Part shown: one piece after another, positions 1 through 12,848 of the stretch
Numbering within the stretch: the first letter of the stretch is position 1
Layout of the letters: every line of letters starts with the position of its first letter
From: Fremontodendron californicum
Lineage: Eukaryota > Streptophyta > Magnoliopsida > Malvales > Malvaceae
Reading direction: 5' to 3'
Assembly: GCA_030761205.1 (NCBI GenBank)
Contig: JAULJL010000029.1
Location: 1,557,501 to 1,621,500, forward strand
Length of the DNA: 64,000 bases
The notes under the pieces: model-generated
The model's database searches: none
Told to the model about the DNA's origin: nothing
What the model saw: only the letters and a program-made list of their open reading frames with translations
Made by a program: the position numbers and the translations under genes

Positions 1-2052
1 TATTTCCTCCTCGTCTCTTCGTAAAACTGGGCCTCCCCGTTATCCACCATCCATTGGACTTTAACCAGAAAGTCTCTCTAGTCTTGTATGACATGACCTC
101 CACACTTATGGAACGGGCACCAATTCTGCACCCTTTTCGCAACCATTTTTAGACTGTCTACTTCTCCCACCATTCCTACGTTGACCATCTCGACCCATAC
201 TGTCAACATTGGAGTCTTGACTTCCCTGACATCCCTTTTTACCCTTTTGACTTACCCTGTCAATACTGCATTTACCCGATTCTCAGCATGATCGGGCAAT
301 GGGTTTCCCGCTACATTCGGGCCATTCTTTGACCCAAACTTCACAACTTCGGCATTCATCAGGCTTTGGACTTTCTTTTTAAAGGCCAGGCAATCTTTAG
401 TCGAATGTCCTTAAATTCCTGCGTGGTATGCGCAGTTAGTGCTTGCATTGTACCACCTTGGATATGGAGGTGTTAGAGGTTTGAGGTACACGGGTGCAAC
501 AAGTTGACCCTGCAATAGTTTAGGATATAGCTCACCATAGTTGCTAGGAATCGAATCAAATTAAGGTTTTTGATCGTTCCTTAGTGAACGTTGGTCATTG
601 CGCGCGGGACCTTGAGTGTTTGGGGTAGTATTTCGAGAAAGGGTTATTTTTGGGGATATACCAGTTGGGAACGGCTTTTGTGGTATATTGGTATATGGGA
701 ATGGATTTTGGATAAGGTGGTTCACATTGGGGTAGTAAGGATTATACCCCGGGTAAGGTGTGTAAGGTGTCGGAGGTGCATAAGATGTAGTAGAAGTATA
801 AGGCCTGGGAGTGTGTATGGTGACGGGTTGTATAAGGGTATTGATTGAAACTTACTGCATGTGTCTCCTCCTTCTTCTTTGCAGGAAAAACTCTTTTCGG
901 GGTAGCAGACTCACTCCCTTCCATCTTCTCGTTCTTAATAGTGGACTCTATCATCTCCCCAGATATCACCATATCTGCAAAGTCCTTGGTGGCACTCCCC
1001 ACCAATTTATCATAACAGGGTGCTTTCAATGTGTTGATGAAAAGCACTGTGGTTTCTTTGCTAGTTAAAGGGGGTTGCACTTGTGTGGCCAGATCCCTCC
1101 ACCTTTGTGAGTATTCTTTGAAGCTCTTATTGGACCTCTTTTCAATATTCTGTAGCGACAGCCTATCAGGTACCATGTCAGACACATGCTTATAATATTC
1201 CATGAAAGCCCTGGCTAAATCGGTCCACGAACGAATCTTGGTATGACTCAGCTGATTGTACCATCGGGTTGCTCACCCTGTCAAGCTATCTTGGAAATAA
1301 TGGATAAGTAGTTTCTCATTATCATCATGCCTCGTCATCCTTCTACAGTACATGGTCAAATGTGCTGATGAGTTGGTAGTCCCATTATACTTTTCAAAGT
1401 TTGGTACTTTTGAACTTTAGGGGAATTACTAGATCATGTACTAAGCTCATCTCTTTGGCATCCAGGCTGCCAAATAACTCTGCCCCTTCAACTGCCCTTA
1501 ACCTTTCCTCCAGCAGTTGATATTTTTTTTGGGATTCTGCAGTTTCAACCTTCTTCAGTTCAGTCATCTTAGCCCTTTCCTTTTCAGCCATTTCTTCAAA
1601 GTCTGGAACTTCCATATCAATTGGATCAACCCCAATATTACCCCTTTTAGGACCAAATTTTATGCTTCGGCCGCTGGTTGGATGTAAATATAAGATGCTG
1701 CCCTAGTCGAAAGTTCATTTCCCACAGGCTGGGATGTCTGACCCTTCTTCTGTACCACCTCTGGTTGATCTTCCTGGTTCACTGCCCCCATTTCTGTAAC
1801 TGAATTTGCTTTTGGCCACTTCTGCCTCATCATGGTACTCATCATCTCCATGAGTTTGGTCATTTGTTCCCGTGACTCCTCTTGAGACTTAGTTAATTGT
1901 TCCTGTAGTTCTTTTTGAATTCTTTCCATCCTTTCAATTCTAGCAAGATGATCGTTCTCCATAGCTCTTGCTTGAGATCGAGTATTGTAAGGGTGTCGAA
2001 AGTCTGATTCTTTCTGAGTACGAGCAATTGTACCTTTAGTTTTAAAAACCAT
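1..2052 (-). pseudogene. gag: Decayed gag of E1
   Basis: Structural capsid-like polyprotein of an Ogre-type element. From 2052 leftward one sees a basic N-terminus with an NTRSQARA motif and a long charged coiled coil, a capsid part (1203 to about 900, with a FKEYSQRWRDLATQVQPPL stretch typical of Tat gag), then two pseudo-zinc-knuckle segments of the C-x-YH-x-G..GHS-x-x-C-x-AF type near 390-480 and a second C/H-rich block near 60-150. In-frame stops (for example in the first knuckle) and frame changes near 1394-1660 and 1203 show that it is not functional. It is homologous to the two gag modules of E2 (28500-30070 and 30920-31870). Confidence 0.85.
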
Positions 2053-2069
2053 GGATTAGAAATTATTGA

Positions 2070-2325
2070 CACATTTCTTATTTTATTTTATAAAAAATGA
2101 ATGAATGAACAAATGTTAACGAATGAACAAATAAGTAAATGACTAAGTGTATGAACTTAAATGACTAATTATAAAGAATAAATGAATGGACAAATAAATA
2201 AATGACTAAGTGTATGAACAATTTATAAAGAATAAATGAATGAATGATTAAGAATATGAATATAAATGAATGAACAAATAAAATATATAAAGAAAGAACA
2301 AATGAATGATGAATGCATTTAAAAG
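2070..2325. repeat. A-rich degenerate tandem repeat in E1
   Basis: Imperfect reiterations of AATGAATGAACAAATAA-like units lie between the gag start and ORF1 of E1. No coding potential is seen. Similar low-complexity repeats occupy the equivalent place upstream of gag in E2. Confidence 0.7.
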
Positions 2326-2499
2326 TATTGGCCCCGGGATAATTCTAACCAAATGGTCTTTCATTGATTTCCTGGAACTAAATACATCAAAGAAAAGATC
2401 ACTGCTTAAGACAAAATGATAATCTGTCTCTCCTAAAAAATGCTATTACAAAATAATGATCCTATAGTAACTCCCTCGGATCTTGAACCTTTTTCACTA

Positions 2500-4245
2500 T
2501 CCTCTTTTGACTGCCTTGCTTTTCCATCTGACCCCTACTTATTCACGACCCTTTGACATTTCAGTAGAAGCATCACCTTGTAAGCTTTCCTTAGCTTGTT
2601 TCTCCAGTTGATTAGCTCAGGCTTCCTCATGCTTTGCTCTTTCTACCCAATAGTTCTTCTCCTTCTTGAGGTTTTTGACTTCTTGTTCCCATTCCCCGAA
2701 ATTCTTGAGAGTCCCCTCGAATTTGAGCTAGAAACGGTACCTCTTGTTCTCCAAATGTAATTCCTGAAGATCACTTTTAGCAATGTCCCTCTCTTTCTTG
2801 ATCTTTTCCTTTTCTCTTTCTCGGGCTGATTCCCTATTTTTCATATCCTCAAGCTCTTCTTACAAACGGGCAATTTCCTTGCACATTTGGGTCTTTTCTT
2901 TTTTGAATTCTGCCTTTGCGATTTCTAACTCCAATGGCACTTCCTTGGGCAGCGAACTCAAATGTTAAACTTCTTCCACATCTAATGTCAACAACCTATC
3001 ATTAACCCTCAATTCCCTCCATGTCAGGTAATCAGGTGTGACGATGTCGTCATATCTAGCTACCTCCACTCGATGAGTTTCCTTCCATGCTACTACAATC
3101 TCACGTACCTTTCCCAAATATCCATCTTCTCCATAAGCAAATTCTAAATTACTAAGGTCATGGGTCATAGGAGTAAACTGATGGGATTCTGATTGCCTCA
3201 GTACTAACAATGGTGCATAGCTCACTCCTCCCCATACTCCCAATAATGGAACAGAAGTTTTATCTCCGCACTTGTATAATTTCAGCATAGGAGCTATCCA
3301 TGGAGCTCTCCAAATTATCATCTCAGCCCTGATATTCCGGAATATGTTGATCCATTGTTCCTCAGTCCTATTTTCAAGCCAATCCCTCTTAAGAAATTCA
3401 CCAATTGGTGCAAAAGATTTCCAGTATGAGCGAAGAGGGAAATTCTCCTGTTTACAAAAATGGCTTTGAACCTATATATAAAGGAGCTGTATACAACCTA
3501 GAAAACGCCCTTTTCCTTCCCATCTACAGAAATTCAAGGATCAGATTGTTTCTGCTATAATTGCCAGGGCTGGGATTACCTTTTGCTCAAGCCTCTCAAA
3601 AACATCAAATATCGCCACATCCACATACCCTAATGTCTTCGGGAAGATAACTAAACCATAGATAGCCAAAGCAAAAATATTCCTAACTATCTCTTTACTT
3701 GAATGGCTATGGATTAAGGTCTGTAAAATATCTCATGATATACAGTAGCTTACCCCTTTCCGGACAACATGGCTTTCGACCCAATTTCTTTCCACTCCCA
3801 GAATTTTAGACACATTTTTCTTGAAACCCGGCATCTTTGTATCCTTCAAATAAATACGATCAGGAATAACATTCTCAATATGCAGCAAGATCGAATATTC
3901 CTCTATGGTTGGAGTCATATCCTCTCGTTTGAAGCTAAAACACCGATAAACGGGATTCCAGAATTGCACCATAGCCCAGATTACCTCACCACTGACCTTA
4001 ACCTGAACTAGCAATGATATGTCCCCATAAGTCTGAGTGAAGGCTTCTTTTTCTTATCTGTTCCACTAATTCCATATATCCATCAATTCCCGGAGATCAT
4101 TTTGCTTAATAGTAAGATCAACCTCGGCTGGCAATGCTGACACATATCCCATCTTCAAACAATCCCCATTATCTTGCTGACCTTTCTCGGACTGTTTCCT
4201 AACCTCTAAATGCTTCTCGACCACTGAGACACTCTAACCCTCCAT
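2500..4245 (-). pseudogene. Decayed extra ORF1 of E1 (Ogre-type, plant-mobile-domain-like)
   Basis: The protein upstream of gag that characterises Ogre elements; its function is unknown. Reading leftward from an ATG at 4245, recognisable parts are a YRCFSFKREDMTPTIEEY stretch (near 3930), an IYGLVIFPKTLGYVD stretch (near 3650), the segment 3321-2965 (RAPWIAPMLKLYKCGDKTSVPLLGVWGGVSY region, given here only as its position and key W/Y/G residues), and a Lys/Glu-rich coiled coil at 2940-2520. At least five stop codons interrupt it, the first only four codons after the ATG. The family assignment rests on the resemblance to Ogre ORF1 and aminotransferase-like plant mobile domain proteins, from memory. 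Confidence 0.7.
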
Positions 4246-5219
4246 GAAAGCCCTTTTGGTTGAATATTATCCCGAGACCAATAACTTTCCATATGCAAAA
4301 AATGATGACAAGAATGCAAAAAACAAAAAACAAGAACAAAAAGAAAATGAATTAGTAACGGGAATAGATACGAATAATACAAAAAAAAAACATATAATTC
4401 AAAACAATAATTATCCCTGAGGATGCCAACAAAATTTCGGCATTATAACACCCCTAGGATGAACATACCAACACTTATTACGGGCATTGTGATGTACGTT
4501 CATCATTGTCCGATTTTCAAAAATAAACTTATTCGGAAAGTAGAATAGAAGGTAAAAGGATTGGAAATATCCCTCTATGTGTTCTTAACTTCGGGATATC
4601 TAATTGGAAATCCGACATGGCTTCGCCTAGGTTTATTATATGAAGGTGAATTAGTTCTAAAAGCCCCGAATTGTTCCTCACTGTCGCCGGTGAAGGCTAG
4701 TAAGGCACCCCGATAAAAGCAGGTTCAATTCGTCAGAGTCTATTTCCCTAGCCCATGCGGATTGTTAATCATGAAGACTTAGGTAATTTAGTACTCCGGA
4801 AGTGTTTCACTAGCCCATGCGGATTGTTAATCACGAAGGCTTAGTTACTTTGCTCCCACCTAAAAAGACGGAACCCGGGTATAGGATTCATGATATGCAA
4901 ATGCACGTGTAGTGTAGTGTAGTGTGTGAGGAGAAATAACAAACCTTTCACCACCTATTCTATATCCCTTATTCTAAATACCCCAACAAGATTAAATAAC
5001 ATAAACCACCAATTAATCAATAAATGAATATATGCACCAAAATAACCAGAGAACAATTATAATATGTATGCACATGAATATGGACATATTAAAACCATTT
5101 TATTATTTTCCAAATTATCTTTAAAAAACAATGTGGGAATTAAAATTAAATACCAATTAACACAACAAAACTGAGACTTGATAACACACGACTAATTCTA
5201 GGCCTGACTCTCTAATAGT
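4246..5219 (-). other. E1 leader (5' untranslated region)
   Basis: This region lies between PBS and ORF1. It is non-coding and contains conserved blocks also found in E4 (45465-46289), such as two copies of a CCCATGCGGATTGTTAATCA-like segment near 4754-4835 and an ATGATATGCAAATGCA block. The E2 leader (41047-41594) shares other blocks, such as the TTATTACGGGC..GATGTACGTTCATCATTG segment near 4475-4510. The conservation supports a role in packaging or priming, which is inference. Confidence 0.6.
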
Positions 5220-5236
5220 CCCCAGCGGAGTCGCCA
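5220..5236 (-). promoter_or_regulatory. Primer-binding site of E1
   Basis: On the minus strand the sequence TGGCGACTCCGCTGGGG follows the LTR end after three bases. This is the PBS type of Tat/Ogre elements, usually ascribed to tRNA-Arg (recalled, not checked). The same site is present in E4 at 46290-46306. It fixes the orientation of E1 and identifies 5240-10297 as a 5' LTR. Confidence 0.75.
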
Positions 5237-8200
5237 AGCTATCGCAACCTAAAATATAACAAGTCTCATCGCAAGATTTTATTATTCGTTAAGCGTGACA
5301 TTAAAAAAAACCGAGGAAAAGTCGACTTAATTCCTCTAGAAAAATGAAGGTTTTGAAAGTGACCTTGAAAATGACATGGAGTCGCCACCAATCTTTTTTA
5401 GCTAGGTGTGATCGGCCACCTATTAAAACCGATTTTATAAAATATTTTAAAATTAATTAAAACATTTTTAAAACCAATTTCAAGTCTGTGTTTTAAACCA
5501 GAGAAATCAAAGAAGCGGGTTCGGGACTCGGTTACGTGTAAGGAAGGATTAGCACCCCACAACGCCCGTATAAAACGGTACCTTATTAATCATGTGTTAT
5601 CTTAAGTCTCGGTAAAAAGTTGGTTTTAAAAAAGTATTTCAAGTTAATTCCCAATCTAAAGAAAAATAATTTCATTTTTAATTGAAAATGATCCGGAATT
5701 TATAAATTCAAAATTTTCCTATATTTCCCAACAAACGTGGCAAAATATAGAAATTTTTATTAGTTTGGAAAACTTTCCGTATCATTCTCATTTTAAAGAA
5801 GATATTCCGTTATTAATGATAATTGATTATATCCTACCCAGCAAACCCGGCAGAGAACTCATGAATTATTTTAACTCGGGAATATCTTTATTTTATTGAA
5901 AATCATTACTTTTTTGAAAACATTTTAAAGAAATGAATATGAATATGTATAACATAAACAAAATGACATAGCAAAGTCTAAATAATATAATGCAACCTAA
6001 ATGATATGATATAATTTAAATGTATTAGCATATTCTAAATGAAATGAAATATCCTAAGTTACATGATATATTCGAAATGAAATGACCTAGGTAACATAAT
6101 ATATTCTATATGAAATATAATATCCTAAGTCATATGATAAATTTTAAATGAAATAAAATATCTTAAATAACATAATATATCATAAATGAAATGAAATGAC
6201 CTAGGTAACATAATATATTCTACATGAAATGAAATGACCTAGGTAACATAATATATTCTATATGAAATGAAATAATTTAAATGACATGGCAAATAGAAAT
6301 GATATGGCATATAATTTAAATGACATGGAATATAAAATAATGCTATCATATAATATTCATGAAAATAAAAATGAAAATAATAGCATGAACATAGTATATG
6401 CTAAATAATATGACAAAAATAACTAAATAAAAAGCATAGGATATCATGAAATATTCAAAACCATATAATAAACAATATAACATCAAAAAATATAAATCAA
6501 AATAATAACATTACTATAGAAATTATTAAAACAAAAATCACATATTATAAAATGCATGAATATGAAAAATGCAATGCATGAAAATGTATTTTTTCCTTTA
6601 ATTAAGGAAATCCGTTACCTTAGGAAAATATATCAAATTAAATATTCTAAAACCAAAATACTTTGTGATTGTTTGAAAACAATTTTGAAAAGCTTAGATT
6701 AAAAATAAAAACTTAGCTGAACCCTTTCTTAAATGGCTCTAATTTCCTAAGTTTAAAATCCCGGACTTGACCACCCTTAACCCGAGACTTAAAAAATCAT
6801 TTTTAGAGTTTAAAAAGGCTTAGAAACTACCCTAAGTCAGTAGCTAAACTTCCTAATCAGCCCCCTCTAAGTAACTTAACCAAAACAGAAAAATGATTTT
6901 CCTTCAAATTCAATTCTGACTCCACTGTCCAGTTTTAAACCACGATTTTTTACCCTATTTTTAAAAATTATAAAAAATCTAAAACAAATACTGGACACTC
7001 AGGACATTTAAAACTACACAGGAAAACATCGGATTAATTTTTTGATTAAAGATGACTTCCCAAAAAAATCGAGAAAGTACGAGTACTGAGTGAAAAAATT
7101 ATTTTGCCAAAACACATTTTTTGCCTTTGATAAAATAATTTAAAAATCAAATTAAAAATATTTAAGACTCTCTAAATGACTCAAAAACAGTAGCTAGTAC
7201 TTTTGAAAAGTTAGACAAAAATTGGCTAAGAAAAAAAAATCACAAAGGTAGAATAATCAATTTGACAACTCTTTAATTTTCCACAAGTATGCTTAAGAGA
7301 GCATGACTTTGAGCCATTGATTGGCCTAAGTCATAAGTCAAGTGGCATGGACATGAAATGCATGAAAAATACAGCAAATATGATGAATGAAATATGATGC
7401 ATGAGTTTAAACCTAAATGTCATGAAAAATGCATAGCATCAATAAAATGACCTAGACCTAAATGAACTTGCATGACATTTAATGCAACCTAGGTCTAAAA
7501 TGCATGGATATGCATGGAAAAACAAACCAATCCTAACATCTAAAATATGCATGGCAATAACACAAACAAAAGGCATGCTTAAACCAAATACTCAACCTAA
7601 TGTCATGATAATGCAAACCTATCAACTAATATAACAAAAATGCACACACAAAGCAAAATAAATAAGGTGGCTGAATGGCCTCATATTCCAAGTAAGCATG
7701 GCATTTTCACAAACACTTAATATACTAACATTCTTAACTAAAATATAACACTCAAATCATGCAAATATAAAGTAGAGATATGAAAACTTAACAAGCATTT
7801 TCACAAACACATGGATTTCAAAATATAAAACATAAACAAACTTAAACATTTTGAAAACAGAAAATCAAAAATACAAGAACATGATAATAGACTCATAAAT
7901 GAAAATAAACAAGCAACCAAATTAAAACAAGCTTAAAGTATATGTAGTAGAAGAACATTTTAAGCATCAAGACTTATTTAATATAAAAAATAACATGAAA
8001 AATCAAAGCAAAACAGCAACTAAAACAACAACAAAAAAAGAAGCCATTCGGCCATGTCAAAGAACAAGGGGAAAAAAATATTTCAAGAACTTTTTTAAGA
8101 AAAGTTGAAGAAAGAACTTAAAGAAGAACATTAAAAACACTTATTTAAAAATAAAAATCAAAAGAAACTCACCAAAATAATAACCAAAATAGAAAAACAA

Positions 8201-8929
8201 GAATGGAAAATAAAAGAAAGTGCAAGAGTATGGTGCTAAAAGCAACCTCTAGAAGCTATCTTTCAAGCTTTTTCTCTTCAAACTTTCTTTTCTTTTCAAA
8301 ACTTTTCTTTTTTCTTTGCAACAATGGAGAGAAAATCAGCCAAAAGCAAGAGATAATAGGAAATGAGAGTGCTGAAAATGAAAAAGAATAGGATCCCTTG
8401 TAGTGGCCGAACCCCTCCTCTCTCATAGGCTAGAATGTTGTCATTTTTCTTCCAACCAATTTTCATCCAAGGGCTAATGATCCAAGATGTTTAAAACATG
8501 AAATTATCACCCTTAGATTAGGCCATCAGCTGTCCATAATTACAGCTGTTCAATAATCTTAAGCCATTATGTTGACACTCTCCCTCTTCATGCATTGGTC
8601 CATGTGGCTTATTTGCAAAGGCTTGATCAAAAAATCACTAACTAACTCTTCATTTTTGGCCTCTTGATTAAAAACTCAAAAACCTCCTTCCCCTCCTTGG
8701 GCCTTGGCCGACCAGCCCTTCTTCTTCCAGCCCAAGTTTTATTTTTTTGAAAGGCAAGAAAAGTCATTTTCGGTTTCTTGGGTAAAATGACCTTTTTGCC
8801 CCCCGAATGCAAATAAATGGCAAACGGAATCCAAATTAGAATTTTATTTTTTCAATACTTTCAAAATAATAAAAAATTAAATTTTGGAAGTTTTCAAAAA
8901 ATTTCGAGTCCGTTTGCTATTTATTTGGA

Positions 8930-9560
8930 TTTTTTCTTCCAAAATTGCCCTTTTATACCCCCAAATTTTACCTTTTTTTAAACAAGATCCAAATAAAGAT
9001 TTTTCTTCACCAATATCTTCCAAATAAAGTGTGATCTGGAAGTTTTCATAATTTTTGGAACTCATTTGGTATTTTTTCGGGATTTATCTGCTTGAATTAC
9101 TACATAGGGGGCCCAAGATTTGGTCATTTTGCAAACGAACTCCGAATCAAGATTTTATTTTTCCAATATCTTCCAAATAATTTAAAAATGAGATTTGAAA
9201 ATTTTCAGAATTTTTGGAGTTCATTTGCTATTTTTCCGAGATTTATCTTTTTGAATTACTGCATAGGAGACCCGAGATTTAGCCATTCTGCAAACGAACT
9301 CCGAATCAAGATTTTCTTTCGCCAATCTCTTTCAAATAATTTAAAAATGAGATTTGAAAATTTTCAGAAGATTTGGAGTTTATTTGCTCTTTTTTCGAGA
9401 TTTATCTTCTTGAATTTCTACATAGGAGACCCGGAATTTGGCATTTTGCAAACGAACTCCAAATCAAGATTTTATTTCGCCAATATCTTCCAAATGATTT
9501 AAGAATGAGATTTTCAATTTTTTCAGAATTTTTGGAGTTCATTTGCTATTTTTCTGAAAT
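8930..9560. repeat. About 160-bp tandem repeats inside the Ogre-type LTR
   Basis: Three to four diverged units, each holding the segment TTTGCAAACGAACTCCGAATC and a following CAATATCTTCCAAATAATTTAA-like stretch, are spaced about 160 bp apart (for instance GAATT(A/T)CT.CATAGG at about 9094, 9254 and 9413). The same repeats occur at 20860-21240, 22880-23340, 42000-42430 and 49320-49820. They read open in some frames and create repetitive ORFs without biological meaning. Confidence 0.75.
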
Positions 9561-10025
9561 TTTCCAATTTTGCCCTTTTGCCTCCGAAACCCGATTTTGC
9601 TCAAAATAAGTCTGATTTTCAGATTTTCTTCAAAATGAGCCTTGGCTATCCTTTTTTAATCACTCCTCATCCATTAGGGGCTTTAGTCTTACCGAGTCAG
9701 GCCATTTCTGTAATTTTTCCCAATTTTACCGAAATCCATCAAAAACCCTAATTCTCGATTTTCTCCCGAATTTACTTTTCTTTCAATTTTTCTTTCAAGT
9801 GGCTTCTCCATTACCCGTAGTCAGTGCTTATCTTTCATTTGGAAGCTTCAATTTCGACCAATTCGATCGTTTAAGCACTTTTCCCAAATTTCTCGGATTA
9901 TGGTTTCCTTTCTACTGAATCTCCATAACCCAACTTCCGAACTCCATATCTTCGGATGTAGACCTCGGATTATCAAAATTCTTTTGCCATTTTTCAATTG
10001 AACTTCAAATCTTGATTTTGAAAGT

Positions 10026-10100
10026 GGGTTGACTTTTTTAGTTGTTGACTTTTGGGGTTGATTTTTCGAGGTTGACTTTTTTCAAGTTTGACTTTTTATG
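10026..10100. promoter_or_regulatory. Cluster of TTGACTTTT (W-box-like) motifs in LTR U3
   Basis: Several TTGACTTTT copies lie within about 75 bp, near the U3 end of the LTR (on the minus strand, 200-270 bp from its start). Equivalent clusters are at 23831-23890, 43067-43140 and 50295-50366. TTGAC is the core of the W-box bound by WRKY factors. Regulation by them is inference. Confidence 0.5.
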
Positions 10101-10128
10101 CTCGCCTTCTTAAACTAAGTCTCGGAGT

Positions 10129-10266
10129 ACCACCTGCAGGATGAAAAAAGTCTTTTTACATTCTGAAACATCAATTTAGGAAGAAAACATACTTGTTACC
10201 ACTTGTAGGATGAAAAAAGTCTTTTTACATTCTGAAACATCAATTTAGGAAGAAAACATACTTGTT
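10129..10266. repeat. 69-bp tandem duplication in E1 LTR
   Basis: 10129-10197 and 10198-10266 are nearly identical (ACCACCTGCAGG versus ACCACTTGTAGG at the start, otherwise matching). The other three LTR copies have a single unit, so the duplication is specific to E1. Confidence 0.9.
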
Positions 10267-10297
10267 TCAGTGGTCGAGACAAAATTAAGTGTCTACA

Positions 10298-12592
10298 AAA
10301 GATATCCCATTCCTCTTTATTCTTGTGACGAAAGCCCTGCATTTAATGTTAGTGAAAGCAGAAAATCTTCATCTCATAAGAGGAGCTTTATGTTTGGGGG
10401 ATTCTTTTTTATTTCACATCTTCAATTTGCGGATGATACTATTTTATTCTTGGAGGTAGAGGAGGGTGTCATGAGGAACACGAACCAAATTCTAAAGATG
10501 TTTGGTTGTGTTCGGGGCTTAAGATTAACTATAATAAATCTTTCATTTATGCATGTGGTGAGGAAACTTCGAAGGTTACATAATGGGTTGAAATTTATGG
10601 ATGCTCGGTTGGGAAAACCCGTTTAATTATCTTGGTCTTTCGCTTGGTGTGAATCCGAGAAGGGTATCTGTGTGGGATCCAATCATTGAGAGTTAGAAGT
10701 ATATTAGCACTATGGAAGAGGAAATATTTATCATTTGGGGGTAGGGTGACCCTTATTAATTTTTTTTGTCAAATCTGCCCAATTATTATATGTCAGTATT
10801 CAAGGTCCCTGTGGGTGTTATAAATAGGATTGAAAAACTTCGCAAATCATTCTTATTATGAGGGAGTAGAGAAAATTCAAGGAAAATGGCAAAAGTGTGT
10901 GGTATGCAAACCAAAGAGATTAGGTGGACTCGGGATCACCCCTTTGATGATAAAAAAATACAGCTCTTCTTGCAAAGTGGTGATGGAGGTATGCCACTGA
11001 GCCTAATTCTCTACGGCGTGGAGTTGTAGTGGGTAAATATGGGTCCAATATTCAAGAATGGCTTCCTAGTGAAAGAAATAAGAAAGAGATGTCTTGTGTA
11101 TGGAAGGAAGTAATTGGTATCAATAAGGATCAAGCAGGGAAGCACTTTGTTGGGATTGAGAGTTGTAGATTGGGTGGGTAAATGGGGGTGTGATAAGGCT
11201 TTTAAGGATTTATTTCCTAGATTATTTCGATTAGCAAAGAACAAATTTGCAAAATGCTGGGATTATTCTGGTAATAATGGTTTTTACATCATAATTGGGG
11301 AACATTTTTCAGCAGGCCATTACTGGAGAGAGAGCAAATCTGGATAAAGGAAATAGTGGATATAATTGGAGGGTTCACCTTATTTCGACAAAACGGGATC
11401 AGATTGTTTGGGAGCAAGATAAGTTAGGCAAGTTCTCGGTCAAAAAGCTGGCTTCTCTGTTGATTGAGTCTCATAATCTGCTTGAATGGCCTGAATTATG
11501 TCATCTCTGGAAGTTCAGGATTCTCCCTAAAGTCCAGTGTTTTTTGTGGTTGCTAGTTCATGAAAGGGTTCCTATAAAAGTGTTTCTAAAAAATAGAGGC
11601 ATAAAATTGGATGTATCAACCTCGTTGTGCCCATGGTGCGAAGCGGAAGAGGAAGATTCTGGGCATTTCTTACTTTGATGCAATTGAATGCTGAATTTTT
11701 GGTATAGCTTTATGTCGTGGTGGAAGATTAAATGGTTCTCTCCTAAGTCGTTGTCTCAATTGATTTTATTCTGTTTTTCCTCTCCGTTTGAAGGATGCAT
11801 CAAACACTGGTGGTTTGCCTCATTTGCAGCTGCTATATGGTCTAGATGGTTAGTAAGAAATGAAGTGGTTTTTGAAAATAAGAAGGTTAATGTGGGTGAA
11901 GTTATGTTCTTGGTGAAGATGTGATCTCTCTGGTGGATTAAAGCCAACGATGAAGACATATCTTTTCCTGACTCATTGTGCTGTGGTAGGGGAACTGTAT
12001 CACGATCTATTTTTTTTTTTGGACTCCATCCCCTGGGACTTTCAAGTTTAATGTTGATGGATCGACTTATGAGCAGCGGGTTGTGGGGGCGTTTTGAGAG
12101 AATGCAACAGCAAGATAGTGGCATTATTCTCCTGTCGGCTATTAAATTTGCTTTGGAGGTTTTTCTAAAGTCAGGTAAGTCAAGTCTTGGAGGTTTGGTA
12201 ATTAAAATTGATTCTCTTATAACTTATAATTTGGTGGTTAACATGAGTACCAGACCTTGAAAATGGTGGAAGTTATTTAACGAGATTGATGATTTAATGG
12301 AGAAGATTAAGGATGTGAGCATGATGAAAGTTAAGCGTGATGCAAATGGAATTAATGGTCGATGCGTAATTAGCAAAAGCTGGAGTTGAACGCAGGGAGA
12401 ATTTTATAGTCTGGTGGTGAGAAGGTTGGTTGAAATGCTAATGGGTTCTGTTCTATGTAAGCAGATTTTTGTTTCTTGATTGAGTCTGTAATGCTTTAGT
12501 GATCATAGCTGTATTTATCAATTACTGGTGTGAGGTTGTAAGAATCATCCTTCTCTGATTAATAAATCAGTCGATTTAGCAACAAGAAAAAA
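10298..12592 (+). pseudogene. 5'-truncated, decayed LINE (plant L1-type non-LTR retrotransposon)
   Basis: Three parts of a LINE ORF2 are visible in order: the reverse-transcriptase block with an LQFADDTILF motif at about 10426-10455 and the downstream NYLGL..NPRRVS region; a zinc-binding reverse-transcriptase C-terminal domain at 11370-11680 (VQCFLWLLVHERVP then CPWC..GHFLL); and an RNase H-like tail at 12030-12250. Frameshifts and stops separate all parts. The 3' end near 12592 lacks a clear poly(A), only AACAAGAAAAAAC. The 5' boundary is the E1 LTR, so the missing half should lie beyond E1's other end. Confidence 0.85.
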
Positions 12593-12848
12593 CATATCTT
12601 ATTTTAAGGTTTAACAAAATGTACATATTAAAAAACAAAATGTACAAATAGCTCTAATATCATGTACATATCCATAAGTTATTTTGAACATTAATAACCA
12701 ACCTAATATACTGTTGTGAGGAAAAATTTTATATTTATTTTTTATATGTCGATGAAAAAATAATTCCTTCACAAATAGGTGAAGAAGACTCATTGTACAC
12801 ACAAATTTCGTGTTGAAAATATGATAAAGAAAATTGGAGATAAATAAA

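Larger units (their letters stand above)
1..10297 (-). mobile_element. E1: Ogre-like (Ty3/gypsy, Tat lineage) LTR retrotransposon, 5' part
   Basis: Read on the minus strand the order is 5' LTR (10297 to 5240), PBS (5236 to 5220), leader, extra ORF1, gag; pol and the 3' LTR would lie left of the window. An additional ORF between the leader and gag is a hallmark of Ogre elements, and the very long LTR fits too. All reading frames have several stops or shifts, so the copy is dead. Its LTR starts exactly where a LINE reading frame is cut at 10298, so E1 inserted into that LINE. The predicted target duplication is AAAGA (10298-10302), whose partner is outside the window. Confidence 0.85.
5240..10297 (-). 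repeat. E1 5' LTR, about 5.06 kb
   Basis: On the minus strand it begins TGTAGACA at 10297 and ends TTGCGATA at 5240, where the expected ..GACA has one substitution. Homologous LTRs are at 17043-24016, 41595-43267 and 46310-50495. The long AT-rich LTR holds W-box-like motifs and a 69-bp duplication at its U3 end, 160-bp tandem repeats (8930-9560), and AT-rich ATGACATAAAATAT-type low-complexity DNA at 5930-6600. Many ATG-rich ORFs in it are not genes. Confidence 0.85.

Noticed and set aside
9092..9609. Repetitive 136- and 78-codon ORFs in LTRs (similar at 20799-21368, 23019-23297, 42144-42371, 49516-49758)
   Set aside because: They are translations of the 160-bp LTR repeats, are not maintained in one frame, and lie in promoter/LTR sequence.
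11011..11244. 77-codon minus-strand ORF (and 122 codons at 11756-12124)
   Set aside because: Shadows of the decayed plus-strand LINE.
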